Of a stretch of DNA of 64,000 nucleotides, positions 29,477 through 38,465 are shown piece by piece. The stretch is taken from positions 62,001 through 126,000 of the forward strand of contig NZ_JACFPL010000001.1 in the NCBI RefSeq assembly GCF_016102005.1, given 5' to 3'. The notes below the pieces were generated by a model. That model saw nothing but the letters and a program-made list of their open reading frames with translations, did not search any database and was not told the origin of the DNA. The DNA is from Bifidobacterium choladohabitans (GTDB taxonomy: Bacteria > Actinomycetota > Actinomycetes > Actinomycetales > Bifidobacteriaceae). Numbering within the stretch: position 1 is the first letter of the stretch; each line of letters begins with the position of its first letter. The position numbers and the translations under genes are program-made.

Positions 29477-32083
29477 TCAGGTGCGCAATACGGCACCCAG
29501 ACCCGCAGTCTTGTCAACGATGGCCTGGCGCAGGGATTCGCTATCCTCGGACGTCAATGTACGGTCCGGGGCACGGAAAGTGACTGCGAAGGCCAGCGAT
29601 TTTGCATGCTCACCGATCTGATCGCCAGTGAAAACGTCGAACAGCTCGATGGATTCAAGACTAGACCCAGCCGCTTCTCTGATGGCGGAAGTCAGGTCCG
29701 CTGCCGAGACCGTGTCCGGCACGGTGAAAGCCAGATCCTGGCGGACCGGCGGGAAGGTCGAGACCGGCTTGGCCTGCAGGGGCGTGTAGTCCAGGTGGTC
29801 CAGCACCGTGTCCAGACTCAGCTCGAAGGCGGCCGAATGGGCAGGAAGGCCCAGAGCCTGATCAACCCGGGGATGCAGCTCGCCCACCATACCGGCAAGC
29901 GTGCCATCATCGAGGAGCAGTCTGGCGGTACGGCCCGGATGCCACTGATCGGGCACCTGCTCGGCCGGGGGCTGCTCCAGCCGATAGTCGGCGCCCAGCC
30001 TATCCAGAACCCGACGAGCCGATTCGACTGCATCGGTCCAATCCACATCCCTGCTGTCCTTGAGCCAGCCGTCCTCCTGGGCGCGGCCAGTCAACAGGGC
30101 CGCCACATGCAACCGCTGCTCCGGCAGACCCTGGTCGAGTCGGGCCAGATCCTCGTCGCTGGGCCGCACGCCGCCAGGAAGGGTGGGCACAGCAGGAGCC
30201 TGAGGGTCGCGACGGAAGACATAGCCGATCTCGAAGAGACGCACATCCGTGTTGCCGCGGCGCAAGTTGCGCTCCACGGTATTGGCCAGTGGCAGCAGCA
30301 GGCTCTGCCGCAGGTAGGGCCGGTCAGCGGCCATGGGATTGGCCAGCTCCACGCTGTTGACATGGACCTCGTCAGGATCCATGCCAAAGGCCTTGAAATC
30401 ATTATCGCCGACGAACGGGTAGTCCAGGACCTCGGTCAGCCCGTACTCGGCCAGGGTGTCAGCCACCCAACGGCGACGCTGCTGGCGATCGGTCAGACCA
30501 ACCGCACCGGACACCTTGGGTGATGGCACGGTGACGGGGATGCGATCGTAGCCCACCAGGCGGGCCACTTCCTCGACCAGGTCGCAGCCCTCGCCCAGGT
30601 CGGGCCTCCAGGTCGGCGGGGTCACCGACAGCCGGTCCTGAGGATCACCCTGGACCGTGCAGCCGATGTCACGCAGGATGGCCACGATGCGCTGGGGCTC
30701 CACCTCCAGTCCGGTCAGACGTGCCACCTCGCTGACCGCAAAGTCGATGACCGGCATGGGCTTGGTCTGGTTCATATCAAGCGGAGCATCCAGGTCCTGG
30801 CCACCGGCAAGGCGATGCAACAGGTCGGCGGCCATGGCTGCAGCGGCCGGCTGCATCTGCGGATCAACACCACGCTCAAAGCGCTTGGAGGCCTCCGAGG
30901 GCAGCTTGTGGCGACGGGCGGTCCGGGCGATGGTCACCTGGTCGAAGTGGGCGGACTCGATCAGGATGTTCTTCGTCTGATCGGTCACCTCGCCATACAG
31001 ACCTCCCATGACTCCGGCCAGTCCCAGGATGCGGGAACCCTCTTGTCCCTCGGGTGAGTCGGTGATGAGCAGATCTTCGGTGCTGAGCTCGCGATCCTTG
31101 CCGTCAAGGGTGGTCAGGTGCTCGCCCTGCCTGGCCCTGCGGACGACGATGGGGCCGCTGAGCTTGTCCAGATCGTAGGCGTGCAGGGGCTGGCCCAGGT
31201 CCAGCATGACGTAGTTGGTTATGTCCACCGGCAGGCTGATGGAGCGCATGCCGGCCCGAACCAGCCGACGACGCATCCAGCTGGGAGTGGCGGCCTTGGG
31301 GTCACACCCGGTCAGGGCCCGCAGATAGTACCGGTCACAGCCGGGCTGACCATGAATCGGGTTCTTGTCCTCAACATGCACGGCCATCGGAGCCTGATCC
31401 TCCTGAGCTGCGGAGGCCGGTACGGTCTTGTTCAGCTCAATTACCGGATCCGTGTACTCTGCACCAGTGGAGTGGTGGTATTCCCGTGCAACCCCCCGGT
31501 AGGAGAAGGCATAGCCGCGGTCAGGGGTGATGTTGATTTCAAGCACGGGCCTATTCATATGCAGGAGGCTCATGGCATCGTCCCCCGGTTTGAGCTGCTC
31601 GTACTGCTCGGGGGTGAACCCGTAGTTGCGTAGCAGGATGATGCCCTGATGGTCCGAACCCAGCCCCAGCTCACGCTCGGAGGCGCACATGCCGTCCGAG
31701 ATGTGGCCATAGGTCTTGCGTGGTTCGATGCGGAAATCCCCAGGCAGGACCGCCCCCGGCAGGGTCACCACCACCTTCTCGCCCGCAGCCATGTTGGGGG
31801 CCCCGCAGACGATGCCCCGGGGCACCTTGCGGCCCTGGTCGTCCACGGCGTTGTACTGCTCGCCCACATCCACATGGCACCAGTTGATGGTTTTGCCGTT
31901 CTTCTGAGGCTCGGGCTCGGCATCCACCACATAGCCGACCACGATGGGACCGGTCACCGTGGACTGGTGGATGTCCTCTTCCTCCAGACCGACCCGGACC
32001 AGGTCCTTGGCCAACTGTTCATAGGTCAGATCCTCAGGGACCTGCACATGCTCCTTGAGCCAGTCGATATCTACCATTGGCAT
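29477..32083 (-). CDS. pheT: Phenylalanyl-tRNA synthetase beta subunit
   Basis: 868 residues. It has an N-terminal tRNA-binding (EMAP-like) domain at about 45-165, the B3/B4 editing region in the middle, B5 (about 420-495), the catalytic-like core, and a C-terminal ferredoxin-fold anticodon-binding domain (KPVSTFPPVRQDLAFTV onward). It forms the alpha2-beta2 enzyme with pheS, whose stop lies 7 bp upstream. Two close ATGs (32083, 32077) follow a gggggag site. Confidence 0.97.
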   Translation of the reverse strand: MPMVDIDWLKEHVQVPEDLTYEQLAKDLVRVGLEEEDIHQSTVTGPIVVGYVVDAEPEPQKNGKTINWCHVDVGEQYNAVDDQGRKVPRGIVCGAPNMAAGEKVVVTLPGAVLPGDFRIEPRKTYGHISDGMCASERELGLGSDHQGIILLRNYGFTPEQYEQLKPGDDAMSLLHMNRPVLEINITPDRGYAFSYRGVAREYHHSTGAEYTDPVIELNKTVPASAAQEDQAPMAVHVEDKNPIHGQPGCDRYYLRALTGCDPKAATPSWMRRRLVRAGMRSISLPVDITNYVMLDLGQPLHAYDLDKLSGPIVVRRARQGEHLTTLDGKDRELSTEDLLITDSPEGQEGSRILGLAGVMGGLYGEVTDQTKNILIESAHFDQVTIARTARRHKLPSEASKRFERGVDPQMQPAAAAMAADLLHRLAGGQDLDAPLDMNQTKPMPVIDFAVSEVARLTGLEVEPQRIVAILRDIGCTVQGDPQDRLSVTPPTWRPDLGEGCDLVEEVARLVGYDRIPVTVPSPKVSGAVGLTDRQQRRRWVADTLAEYGLTEVLDYPFVGDNDFKAFGMDPDEVHVNSVELANPMAADRPYLRQSLLLPLANTVERNLRRGNTDVRLFEIGYVFRRDPQAPAVPTLPGGVRPSDEDLARLDQGLPEQRLHVAALLTGRAQEDGWLKDSRDVDWTDAVESARRVLDRLGADYRLEQPPAEQVPDQWHPGRTARLLLDDGTLAGMVGELHPRVDQALGLPAHSAAFELSLDTVLDHLDYTPLQAKPVSTFPPVRQDLAFTVPDTVSAADLTSAIREAAGSSLESIELFDVFTGDQIGEHAKSLAFAVTFRAPDRTLTSEDSESLRQAIVDKTAGLGAVLRT

Positions 32084-32090
32084 CTGACGG

Positions 32091-33158
32091 TCACTCCCCC
32101 ATCTCGAACTGCTGGCTGAACCGCACGTCGCCCTCGACCAGGTCGTGCATGTCGTTGATGTCGTGGCGCAGGAGCAGGGTCCGTTCCATGCCCACGCCGA
32201 AGGCGAAGCCTGAGTACCGCTGCGGGTCCACGCCGGCCGACCTCAGAACGTTGGGATTGACCATGCCGCAGCCTCCCCATTCGATCCATCCGGGACCGCC
32301 CTTCTTGTCGGGGAACCAAAGATCCATCTCGGCGCTGGGCTCGGTGAAGGGGAAGTATGAGGGCCGCAGTCTGGTCCGGGCCTCGGGACCGAACATGGCT
32401 ACGGCGAGCTTGTCCAGGGTGCCCTTGAGGTCGGCCATGGTCAGGTGCTCGTCGACGGCGATGGCCTCGCATTGGTGGAAGACCGGGGTGTGGGTGGCAT
32501 CCAGCTCGTCGGTGCGGAAGACCCTGCCCGTGCAGGCCACGTAGAGCGGCACACCACGGGTTATCAGGGAACGGGCCTGGTCGGGTGAGGTATGGGTGCG
32601 CATGACCATGTTGGACCCGACGAAGCCGGCGGCATCCCTGGCCTGGCTGCCCTTGACGTAGAAGGTGTCCTGCATCTGGCGGGCAGGATGGTCGGGGCCG
32701 AAGTTGAGGGCATCGAAGTTGTACCACTCGGCCTCCAGCTCAGGACCCTGCGCGATGCTCCAACCCATGGAGACGAAGAAGTCCTCCACGTCCTCCATGA
32801 GTTTGGACAACGGGTGGCGGGCGCCCTGGGGACGGCGGTTGACCGGCAGGGTCATGTCCACCTGTTCGGCGGCCAGGCGGCGGGACTCCTCCTCCTGGCG
32901 CAGCTGCCGCTCCTTGAGCCCGTAGGCACGGCCGAAATCAGCCTTGAGCTTGCCTGCCAGACGCCCGGCGGTCTTCTTCTGATCCGCTGGCAGCCGTCCG
33001 ATGATCCGTCCGGATCCGGCCAGGGCTGAACCTGTCCCCGCATATTTGGCCTTGATCGCCTTGAGTTCTTCCAGATCGGAGGCTTCGCGAATCCTGCCGA
33101 TGCCCTCGTTGACCTCGTCGGTCATCGCCGCGGGGTCGAATTCTTCCTGTGCCACCAT
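32091..33158 (-). CDS. pheS: Phenylalanyl-tRNA synthetase alpha subunit
   Basis: 355 residues from ATG 33158 (ribosome site gtggaaagg). An N-terminal coiled-coil (about 15-85) binds tRNA. The class II core has motif 2 VFRTDELDATHTPVFHQ and motif 3 GFAFGVGMERTLLLRH. It charges tRNA-Phe with PheT. No T-box or leader-peptide attenuator is visible in the 70 bp before it. Confidence 0.97.
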   Translation of the reverse strand: MVAQEEFDPAAMTDEVNEGIGRIREASDLEELKAIKAKYAGTGSALAGSGRIIGRLPADQKKTAGRLAGKLKADFGRAYGLKERQLRQEEESRRLAAEQVDMTLPVNRRPQGARHPLSKLMEDVEDFFVSMGWSIAQGPELEAEWYNFDALNFGPDHPARQMQDTFYVKGSQARDAAGFVGSNMVMRTHTSPDQARSLITRGVPLYVACTGRVFRTDELDATHTPVFHQCEAIAVDEHLTMADLKGTLDKLAVAMFGPEARTRLRPSYFPFTEPSAEMDLWFPDKKGGPGWIEWGGCGMVNPNVLRSAGVDPQRYSGFAFGVGMERTLLLRHDINDMHDLVEGDVRFSQQFEMGE

Positions 33159-33227
33159 GGACCTTTCCACTGTTGCCAATGCCGTGTCCGGGCCGCGAAT
33201 CAGCGGAAATCCCGGTCGTTGACGCCT

Positions 33228-34148
33228 TCACATTCTTTCAATACGACTCGACATGGCCATGGCGTAGAGCAGCACCGCCGCCGAGGTGGCCAAGTTGAGT
33301 GATTCAGCCCGCCCGTATATGGGTATGCGGACGATCTGATCCATGGACTGCAACAGGTCATTGGGCAGTCCACGTGCCTCATTGCCGAAGAGCAGGGCCA
33401 TGGGCTGACCGGCCGAGTCTGGCTTGGCCAAGGCAGCGCCCGCCATCCATTCAGTCAGAGAGCGGACCGGTTTGTCCGGCGTGCCATAGACATCGGCCGC
33501 CACCATGATCCGTCCCTGCCGTCTGCACAGGGCCAGGAAGTCCTCGGTGCCCATAGTTATCAGAGGTATATGAAAGGCCGATCCAGCTGTGGAGCGAATG
33601 ACCTTAGGATTGGCGGGTTCCACGCACTGGTCCACAAGGATGACCGCCCTGCAACCGGCAGCGTCGGCGGTGCGTATGACGGTTCCGGCGTTGCCTGGAT
33701 CACGAATCTGCCAGAAGGCTGCCACCAGGTCGGACCCCTCCCCGGTCAGGCTGCGGGGATCGTCAAGGTCCGTCGGCTGGGCCTGGAATCCGTCCGTGCG
33801 CGCCTGAGCCAGGATCCCCTGGGCGTTGCCGCTGATGGCACGCATGACCCGGGCGGAAACGAAGTGCCCGTAGCAATCAGGCAGCTCCCTGGCCTGCTCC
33901 ATGATGGCGCCTACGGTCTCGTTGAGCGGGCGCAGATGGCTTCCCTGGGCTGCAGGAGAGGACTCATCCGCCTGAATATAGAGGTCAGTCAGCAGGTCGG
34001 GACGCCAGCGGACCGCCTCGCGCACGCTCTGCGGCCCCTCTATCAGGAAGCGGCCATGACGCTGCCGGGCCCGCCGATCCTGCAGTTCAGCCAAGCGATG
34101 AACGCGTTGGGCACGGGGATTGTCAAGAAGGGTGTCATCAAAGGGCAT
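33228..34148 (-). CDS. TrmH/SpoU-family RNA 2'-O-methyltransferase
   Basis: 306 residues from ATG 34148; two GTGs just upstream are alternatives. An N-terminal substrate-binding domain (RHGRFLIEGPQSVREAV) is followed by the SPOUT trefoil-knot domain with motif 1 NPGNAGTVIRTADAAG, motif 2 LLFGNEARGLP and motif 3 IPIYGRAESLNLATSAAVLLY. It methylates a ribose in rRNA or tRNA using SAM; the exact target is not predictable. It is 69 bp upstream of pheS on the same strand and divergent from sodA. Confidence 0.9.
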   Translation of the reverse strand: MPFDDTLLDNPRAQRVHRLAELQDRRARQRHGRFLIEGPQSVREAVRWRPDLLTDLYIQADESSPAAQGSHLRPLNETVGAIMEQARELPDCYGHFVSARVMRAISGNAQGILAQARTDGFQAQPTDLDDPRSLTGEGSDLVAAFWQIRDPGNAGTVIRTADAAGCRAVILVDQCVEPANPKVIRSTAGSAFHIPLITMGTEDFLALCRRQGRIMVAADVYGTPDKPVRSLTEWMAGAALAKPDSAGQPMALLFGNEARGLPNDLLQSMDQIVRIPIYGRAESLNLATSAAVLLYAMAMSSRIERM

Positions 34149-34202
34149 GGGCACCACTCTAGCCCCGCCAGTCGAGAGCCCCGCAGTCCAGAAGCCTGCG
34201 GC

Positions 34203-34281
34203 TTCACCTCGGTGAATCTACATCTGTGGGAAAGTTCACTGAAAGAAAGGTCTGCGCCCCTTGTGCTCGGCGAACAAGGGG
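34203..34281. promoter_or_regulatory. Two inverted repeats upstream of sodA
   Basis: TTCACC-TC-GGTGAA (34203-34216) and CCCCTTGT-N9-ACAAGGGG (34257-34281) are perfect palindromic arms in the gap between the divergent methyltransferase and sodA. They may be operators for sodA or the divergent gene; a terminator role is unlikely because no gene ends here. Confidence 0.45.
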
Positions 34282-34383
34282 CTAGTGTGAAAGAACCGGT
34301 CGGGTCGACCACGTCCGTCGTTGGTATGGCGCAGACCGACCATCACTCATCTGGCTTGGCCAGAATCATTGTGAGGAGACGAT

Positions 34384-35004
34384 ATGCCCGTATACACACT
34401 TCCCGATCTGCCCTACGACTACTCGGCGCTGGAGCCGTACGTGTCCGGCAAGATCATGGAGCTGCACCATGACAAGCACCATCAGGCTTATGTGAACGGT
34501 GCCAACAAGGCCCTGGAGCAGATCCACGACGCGGCCGAGTCCGGCAACGTGGCCCAGTCCAACCTGCTGGAGAAGAACCTGGCCTTCAACCTGGCCGGGC
34601 ACAAGAACCACTCCATCTTCTGGAAGAACATGGCCCCGGCCATCGGCCAGGAGCCCACTGGCGAGCTCAAGGCCGCCATCGAGGACCAGTTCGGGTCCTT
34701 CCAGGGCTTCCAGACCTACTTCGAGTCCATGTGCGCAGGCATCCAGGGCTCCGGCTGGGCCGTCCTTGCCTGGGATACTCTGGGCGAGCGCCTGGTCACC
34801 CTGCAGATGTACGACCACCAGGGCAACCTGCCCGTCACCATCTTCCCGCTGGTTCTGCTGGACCTCTGGGAGCACGCCTACTACCTGGAGTACCTGAACG
34901 ACCGGGCCAGCTACGTCAAGGCATGGTGGCACATCGTCAACTGGGAGGATGCCTCCAAGCGCTTTGACGAGGTGCGCAACATCAACACCACACTGGCCAG
35001 GTAA
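34384..35004 (+). CDS. sodA: Superoxide dismutase, Fe/Mn type
   Basis: 206 residues. It contains all four metal ligands: H28 (ELHHDKHH), H76 (GHKNHSIFW), D160 and H164 (DLWEHAYYLEY). The N-terminal helical hairpin and C-terminal alpha/beta domain are full length, and no signal peptide is seen, so it acts in the cytosol to dismutate superoxide. Residues near the metal (Gly72, the GWAVLAW segment) do not cleanly decide Fe or Mn. Strong ribosome site gtgaggaga. Most bifidobacteria lack SOD; it is known from the B. asteroides group. Confidence 0.96.
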   Translation: MPVYTLPDLPYDYSALEPYVSGKIMELHHDKHHQAYVNGANKALEQIHDAAESGNVAQSNLLEKNLAFNLAGHKNHSIFWKNMAPAIGQEPTGELKAAIEDQFGSFQGFQTYFESMCAGIQGSGWAVLAWDTLGERLVTLQMYDHQGNLPVTIFPLVLLDLWEHAYYLEYLNDRASYVKAWWHIVNWEDASKRFDEVRNINTTLAR

Positions 35005-35030
35005 AAGACCAGCGCTTCCACCCACAGGCA

Positions 35031-35078
35031 GACCCCGGTCCTTTCCCCTCTCTGCGGGAGGCGGAAAGGACCGGGGTC
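35031..35078. terminator. Long hairpin between convergent sodA and ECF genes
   Basis: A perfect 16-bp stem (GACCCCGGTCCTTTCC and its complement) with a 16-base loop lies 27 bp after sodA and 39 bp from the end of the convergent ECF gene. There is no T tract, but its strength and position suggest a bidirectional terminator. Confidence 0.7.
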
Positions 35079-35116
35079 CCTCCATATCCGGAGTCTGCTG
35101 CAGAAATCCCCGACAG

Positions 35117-37612
35117 TCAGTTGCCAAAGAAGGCGATGGAGCCGGTCAGTGCAGCCACGGTAAGGGAAATCGCGGGCACGGCCAGGCATATGAGCAGGAA
35201 GCCCGCATCACGTGGTCTGATCTGGGAGACCCGGGCATGGGTGCGCGGTGTGCTGCCGCCGAAGCCCCTGGCCTCCATGGCCGTGGCCAAGGTCGTCGAA
35301 CGCCTGATGGACAGGACCAACAGGGCGAAAGCCTGTGGCATAAAGGCCTTGAAACGGTTCTCATCGCCCAGTCCACGGCTGCGGCGCGAGGCGGTCAGGG
35401 CCGACCAATCGTCCTTGAGAACTGTAAAGAGCCGCATGCCGGCCAGCCCCCCGTAGACGAAGCGATCAGGCAGGTGGAGCACCTGGCTGAAGGCATCGGC
35501 CAGATCGGTGGCGTCTATTCCCAGTACGGTGATGATGGCGGGGATTCCGATGGCCAGGATTCGCAAGGCAGTGGCCAGGGCCAGATCCAGCGAGCGCTGG
35601 GTGATGTGGATCATTCCCCACTGCCAGAAGGTCGCGCCACCGCTCTTGCCATAGAGGATGATCGCCAGGGCCGAACCTGGCGCCCCCAGGAAGATGGGCC
35701 AGGTGGATCTGACCACGCGCAGGGGCGTGAAGCCTGCCGAGCCCAGCAGCAGGAACTCCAGAATCAGGGCCGTCGTGGCCGAGACCGGGTCCAGGCTGAT
35801 CAGCAGGGGCAGAGCCGCCAGAAAGGCCCCGATCAGACGGAAGGCCGGATTGATGGAGGCTATGTATGGCGACCGGCTGGCCGGCTTGACCGGCTCTTCC
35901 CGCTGGTCCATGGGTGTGACGGTCAGCCTGGCGGCAACAGTCTTCTGAAGAGTGTGCAAATCTGACCCGGCTGCAGGCCAGACGGTCTTCTGGGCTCCCG
36001 GAGGCGTCATTTCCACCAGGCGGGCATCCAGGGCCTGGACCAGCTCCCGGTCGTGGGTGACCAGGATGATGCAGGCTCCCTGGTCGCGCAGGCCAGCAAT
36101 CAGCTGGGCCATGCTGACCCAGGTGTTCCTGTCCTGGCCGAAGGTGGGCTCGTCAAGAATCAGCACCTGGGGTGCAGCGGCCAGGGCCGAGGCCACGGTG
36201 AGCCGCCTCTTTTCGCCGCCCGAGAGCGTGTAAGGGTTGGCGCGGGCGTACTGCCTCAGCCTGAAGCGGCCCAACAGTTCCTGGGCGCGAACCTGGGCCT
36301 GCTCCTCGCTCATGCCGGTGCGGATGGGGGCCAGTTTGACCTCATCCATTACTGTGCCCCGGGCGAACTGATGCTCAGGATTCTGAAAGACGTAGGCGAT
36401 GCGCGCGGCCAGCTGGGATGAGGTCCACCGGATGGGCTCGGGCTCCGCAGGCATCCGCCCTTGGGGTCCCCGAAGCAGGCGATCCCGGGCAAGGACCGAA
36501 CCGGTCACAGGCTCCAGCAGACCAGCCAGGGTCATGGCCAAAGTGGACTTGCCGGCCCCGTTGGCCCCCACAAGGGCGGTGACCTGACCGGCCCTGAATT
36601 CCAGATTGATGTGCTCGGCCACTGCCGTGCCCTGACGACCCACCGCCAGATCCTGAGCAGCCAGCAGGACGGGATGACCATCCTGGCCGGAGCAGGATTG
36701 CCTTGACCTGGCCTGGACCCGTCCAAGCTCAGGGAGCGAATCCCCGGCGCTCCTGTAGGCTTCTGGAACCCAGACACCCAGGGATGCCAGGTCCAACCCG
36801 GAATCAGTGAAGACCTCCTGGGGGCTGCCGTCGGCCATGATCACAGTCTTGCGATAGGCCGCAGCACCCGAACCGCCGGTGCCATCTTCAACCTCGCCCA
36901 GCCCAAGCACGATGACCCGGTCGATCATGTCCATCCAAGGCCCTGCCCGGTGCTCGACCAGAACCATGGTGGAGCCTTGCCGGTCCAGGACCTTCCTGAC
37001 GGCATCTACTATCTGCTCGACGCCGACCGGGTCCAGGTTGGCCGTAGGTTCGTCCAATAAGAGCAGCCCAGGCTGCATGGCCAGGGCGCCGGCCAGGGCC
37101 AGACGCTGCATCTGCCCTCCGCTCAGGTGCATGGTGGACCGGGTCAGTTGCAGGTCAGCCAAACCCACCTCGGCCATGGCCTTCCGCACCCGTGGCCAAA
37201 TCTCCTGGCGGGGCAGCCCCATGTTCTCGGGCCCGAAGGCCACATTGTCACCCAACCGTTGAAAGATGGCCTGAGCATCCGGATCCTGCAGGACCAGGCC
37301 CACACGCCCCCGGCTGGAGACAGCGGGATTACCGTCAATCAGGACCTGGCCCTGGGTCACCCCGCCCTCGTCATCCTCTACCTGGTCCTGGCTGCTCTGC
37401 GGGGCATGATCGCCCAGCAACCCGGCCACACCCTCAAGGATTGTCGATTTGCCAATGCCGGAAGCTCCCAGCAGAAGCACCCGCTGACCTGCAGGAATGC
37501 TCAGGGACAGATCCCTGACGGCGAAGTGGTTCCGGTAGGCATGCCGATAACCCCAGCCGCGCAGTTCCAAGGCCGCTGGTCGGTAGGGGTTGTCCTGGAT
37601 GCTCTGGTCCAC
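35117..37612 (-). CDS. ykoDC-like: Single-chain ECF transporter ATPase-ATPase-EcfT
   Basis: 831 residues from GTG 37612, 10 bp after the stop of the substrate-binding gene. The first ATPase has LLGASGIGKST (near 55) and signature LSGGQMQRLALAGA. The second has LVGANGAGKST (near 350) and LSGGEKRRLTVASALA. The last 270 residues form an EcfT-type membrane protein whose arginine signature helices lie near ASRRSRGLG. Fusing both ATPases and the T subunit puts the whole energising module on one chain. With the YkoE-like S component and TPP riboswitch it should import thiamine or its hydroxymethylpyrimidine precursor. Confidence 0.9.
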   Translation of the reverse strand: MDQSIQDNPYRPAALELRGWGYRHAYRNHFAVRDLSLSIPAGQRVLLLGASGIGKSTILEGVAGLLGDHAPQSSQDQVEDDEGGVTQGQVLIDGNPAVSSRGRVGLVLQDPDAQAIFQRLGDNVAFGPENMGLPRQEIWPRVRKAMAEVGLADLQLTRSTMHLSGGQMQRLALAGALAMQPGLLLLDEPTANLDPVGVEQIVDAVRKVLDRQGSTMVLVEHRAGPWMDMIDRVIVLGLGEVEDGTGGSGAAAYRKTVIMADGSPQEVFTDSGLDLASLGVWVPEAYRSAGDSLPELGRVQARSRQSCSGQDGHPVLLAAQDLAVGRQGTAVAEHINLEFRAGQVTALVGANGAGKSTLAMTLAGLLEPVTGSVLARDRLLRGPQGRMPAEPEPIRWTSSQLAARIAYVFQNPEHQFARGTVMDEVKLAPIRTGMSEEQAQVRAQELLGRFRLRQYARANPYTLSGGEKRRLTVASALAAAPQVLILDEPTFGQDRNTWVSMAQLIAGLRDQGACIILVTHDRELVQALDARLVEMTPPGAQKTVWPAAGSDLHTLQKTVAARLTVTPMDQREEPVKPASRSPYIASINPAFRLIGAFLAALPLLISLDPVSATTALILEFLLLGSAGFTPLRVVRSTWPIFLGAPGSALAIILYGKSGGATFWQWGMIHITQRSLDLALATALRILAIGIPAIITVLGIDATDLADAFSQVLHLPDRFVYGGLAGMRLFTVLKDDWSALTASRRSRGLGDENRFKAFMPQAFALLVLSIRRSTTLATAMEARGFGGSTPRTHARVSQIRPRDAGFLLICLAVPAISLTVAALTGSIAFFGN

Positions 37613-37622
37613 GCCCGGGCCT

Positions 37623-38297
37623 CTACTTCCCGGCCGTACGAATATCGCGGCCGGAGGCGAAGCGGTCCAGAGCCCCGGTCGCGGCGATGGCCTTGTAGAG
37701 GTACCAAACCAGCACTCCGGCAATCAGAGCACCCGAAATCAGGGTGGCTATCAGATAGATCACCCCATAGGGACCGGTCAGGTTGATGGCCTGCAGGTGC
37801 GTGCAGAAGGAATACAGCCAGCAGCCGAAACCAGCGGCAGCGCCCGACAGTGCCACCGTGGACATGTTCCAGCGCCGGTAACGCAGCAGTATGAAGACCA
37901 GCTCGGCCATGAAGCCCTGAAGCAGACCGATCAGTATGGTCTCCACAGGCACCCAGAGGCTACCCAGCAGCGACTCCAGGATGGCTGCCACCAGCTCGGC
38001 GTAGACGGCGGCCCCCGGCTTGCGCACGATGACTAGGGCCAAGGGCCCGGCGAATAGATAGAGACCGTTGAGGATACCTCCCAGACCGGGCACAACCCCG
38101 TCCAGGAAGGACCAGGGAATGGTGGTCACCATGGCGACCACCCAGTAGATGACGGCGGAAGCCACACCGATGACCGAGGCGACGGCGATATCCACCACCC
38201 TCCACCGTTTGGAGGGGATTCTGACCTGGGAGGGAGTCCCCCCGGACTCCGGCTGTGATCCGGAAGCAGTGTTGTTTATGAAATGACCATCGGTCAT
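37623..38297 (-). CDS. ykoE: YkoE-family ECF substrate-binding component (thiamine/HMP)
   Basis: 224 residues from ATG 38297 with a good site (gaggaaagg). Five to six membrane helices begin at about residue 33. Features typical of YkoE include VIYWVVAMV, GLYLFAGPLALVIVRKPGAAVYAELVAA and LQGFMAELVFILLRYRRW. It binds the vitamin outside and is energised by the downstream fused ECF chain. The TPP riboswitch in its leader supports a thiamine-pathway substrate. Confidence 0.9.
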   Translation of the reverse strand: MTDGHFINNTASGSQPESGGTPSQVRIPSKRWRVVDIAVASVIGVASAVIYWVVAMVTTIPWSFLDGVVPGLGGILNGLYLFAGPLALVIVRKPGAAVYAELVAAILESLLGSLWVPVETILIGLLQGFMAELVFILLRYRRWNMSTVALSGAAAGFGCWLYSFCTHLQAINLTGPYGVIYLIATLISGALIAGVLVWYLYKAIAATGALDRFASGRDIRTAGK

Positions 38298-38360
38298 GAT
38301 CTTGTGCCTTTCCTCGGGGCGCTCCCTATGAGCGCCATCCCGTTCAGGCACGGGTCCAGT

Positions 38361-38457
38361 GACATCCGTGCGCCGGCATTGCCCGGTAAACGTTCGTCCG
38401 GTTGAGGCTGAGCCTCCTCTCAGCCGCACGCCCTCAGGCATACGGCCCCCGTGTCAC
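38361..38457 (-). ncRNA. TPP riboswitch (THI element)
   Basis: On the minus strand the leader shows the conserved THI-box blocks in order: a GGGGG 5' strand, GGCTGAGAGGAGGC, AACCGGACGAACGTT, ACCGGGCAATGCCGGCG and a closing CACGGA segment. It ends about 63 nt before the YkoE ATG, leaving room for a ribosome-site-masking or terminator helix. It should shut off uptake when thiamine pyrophosphate is plentiful. Confidence 0.92.
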
Positions 38458-38465
38458 CTGCCATC

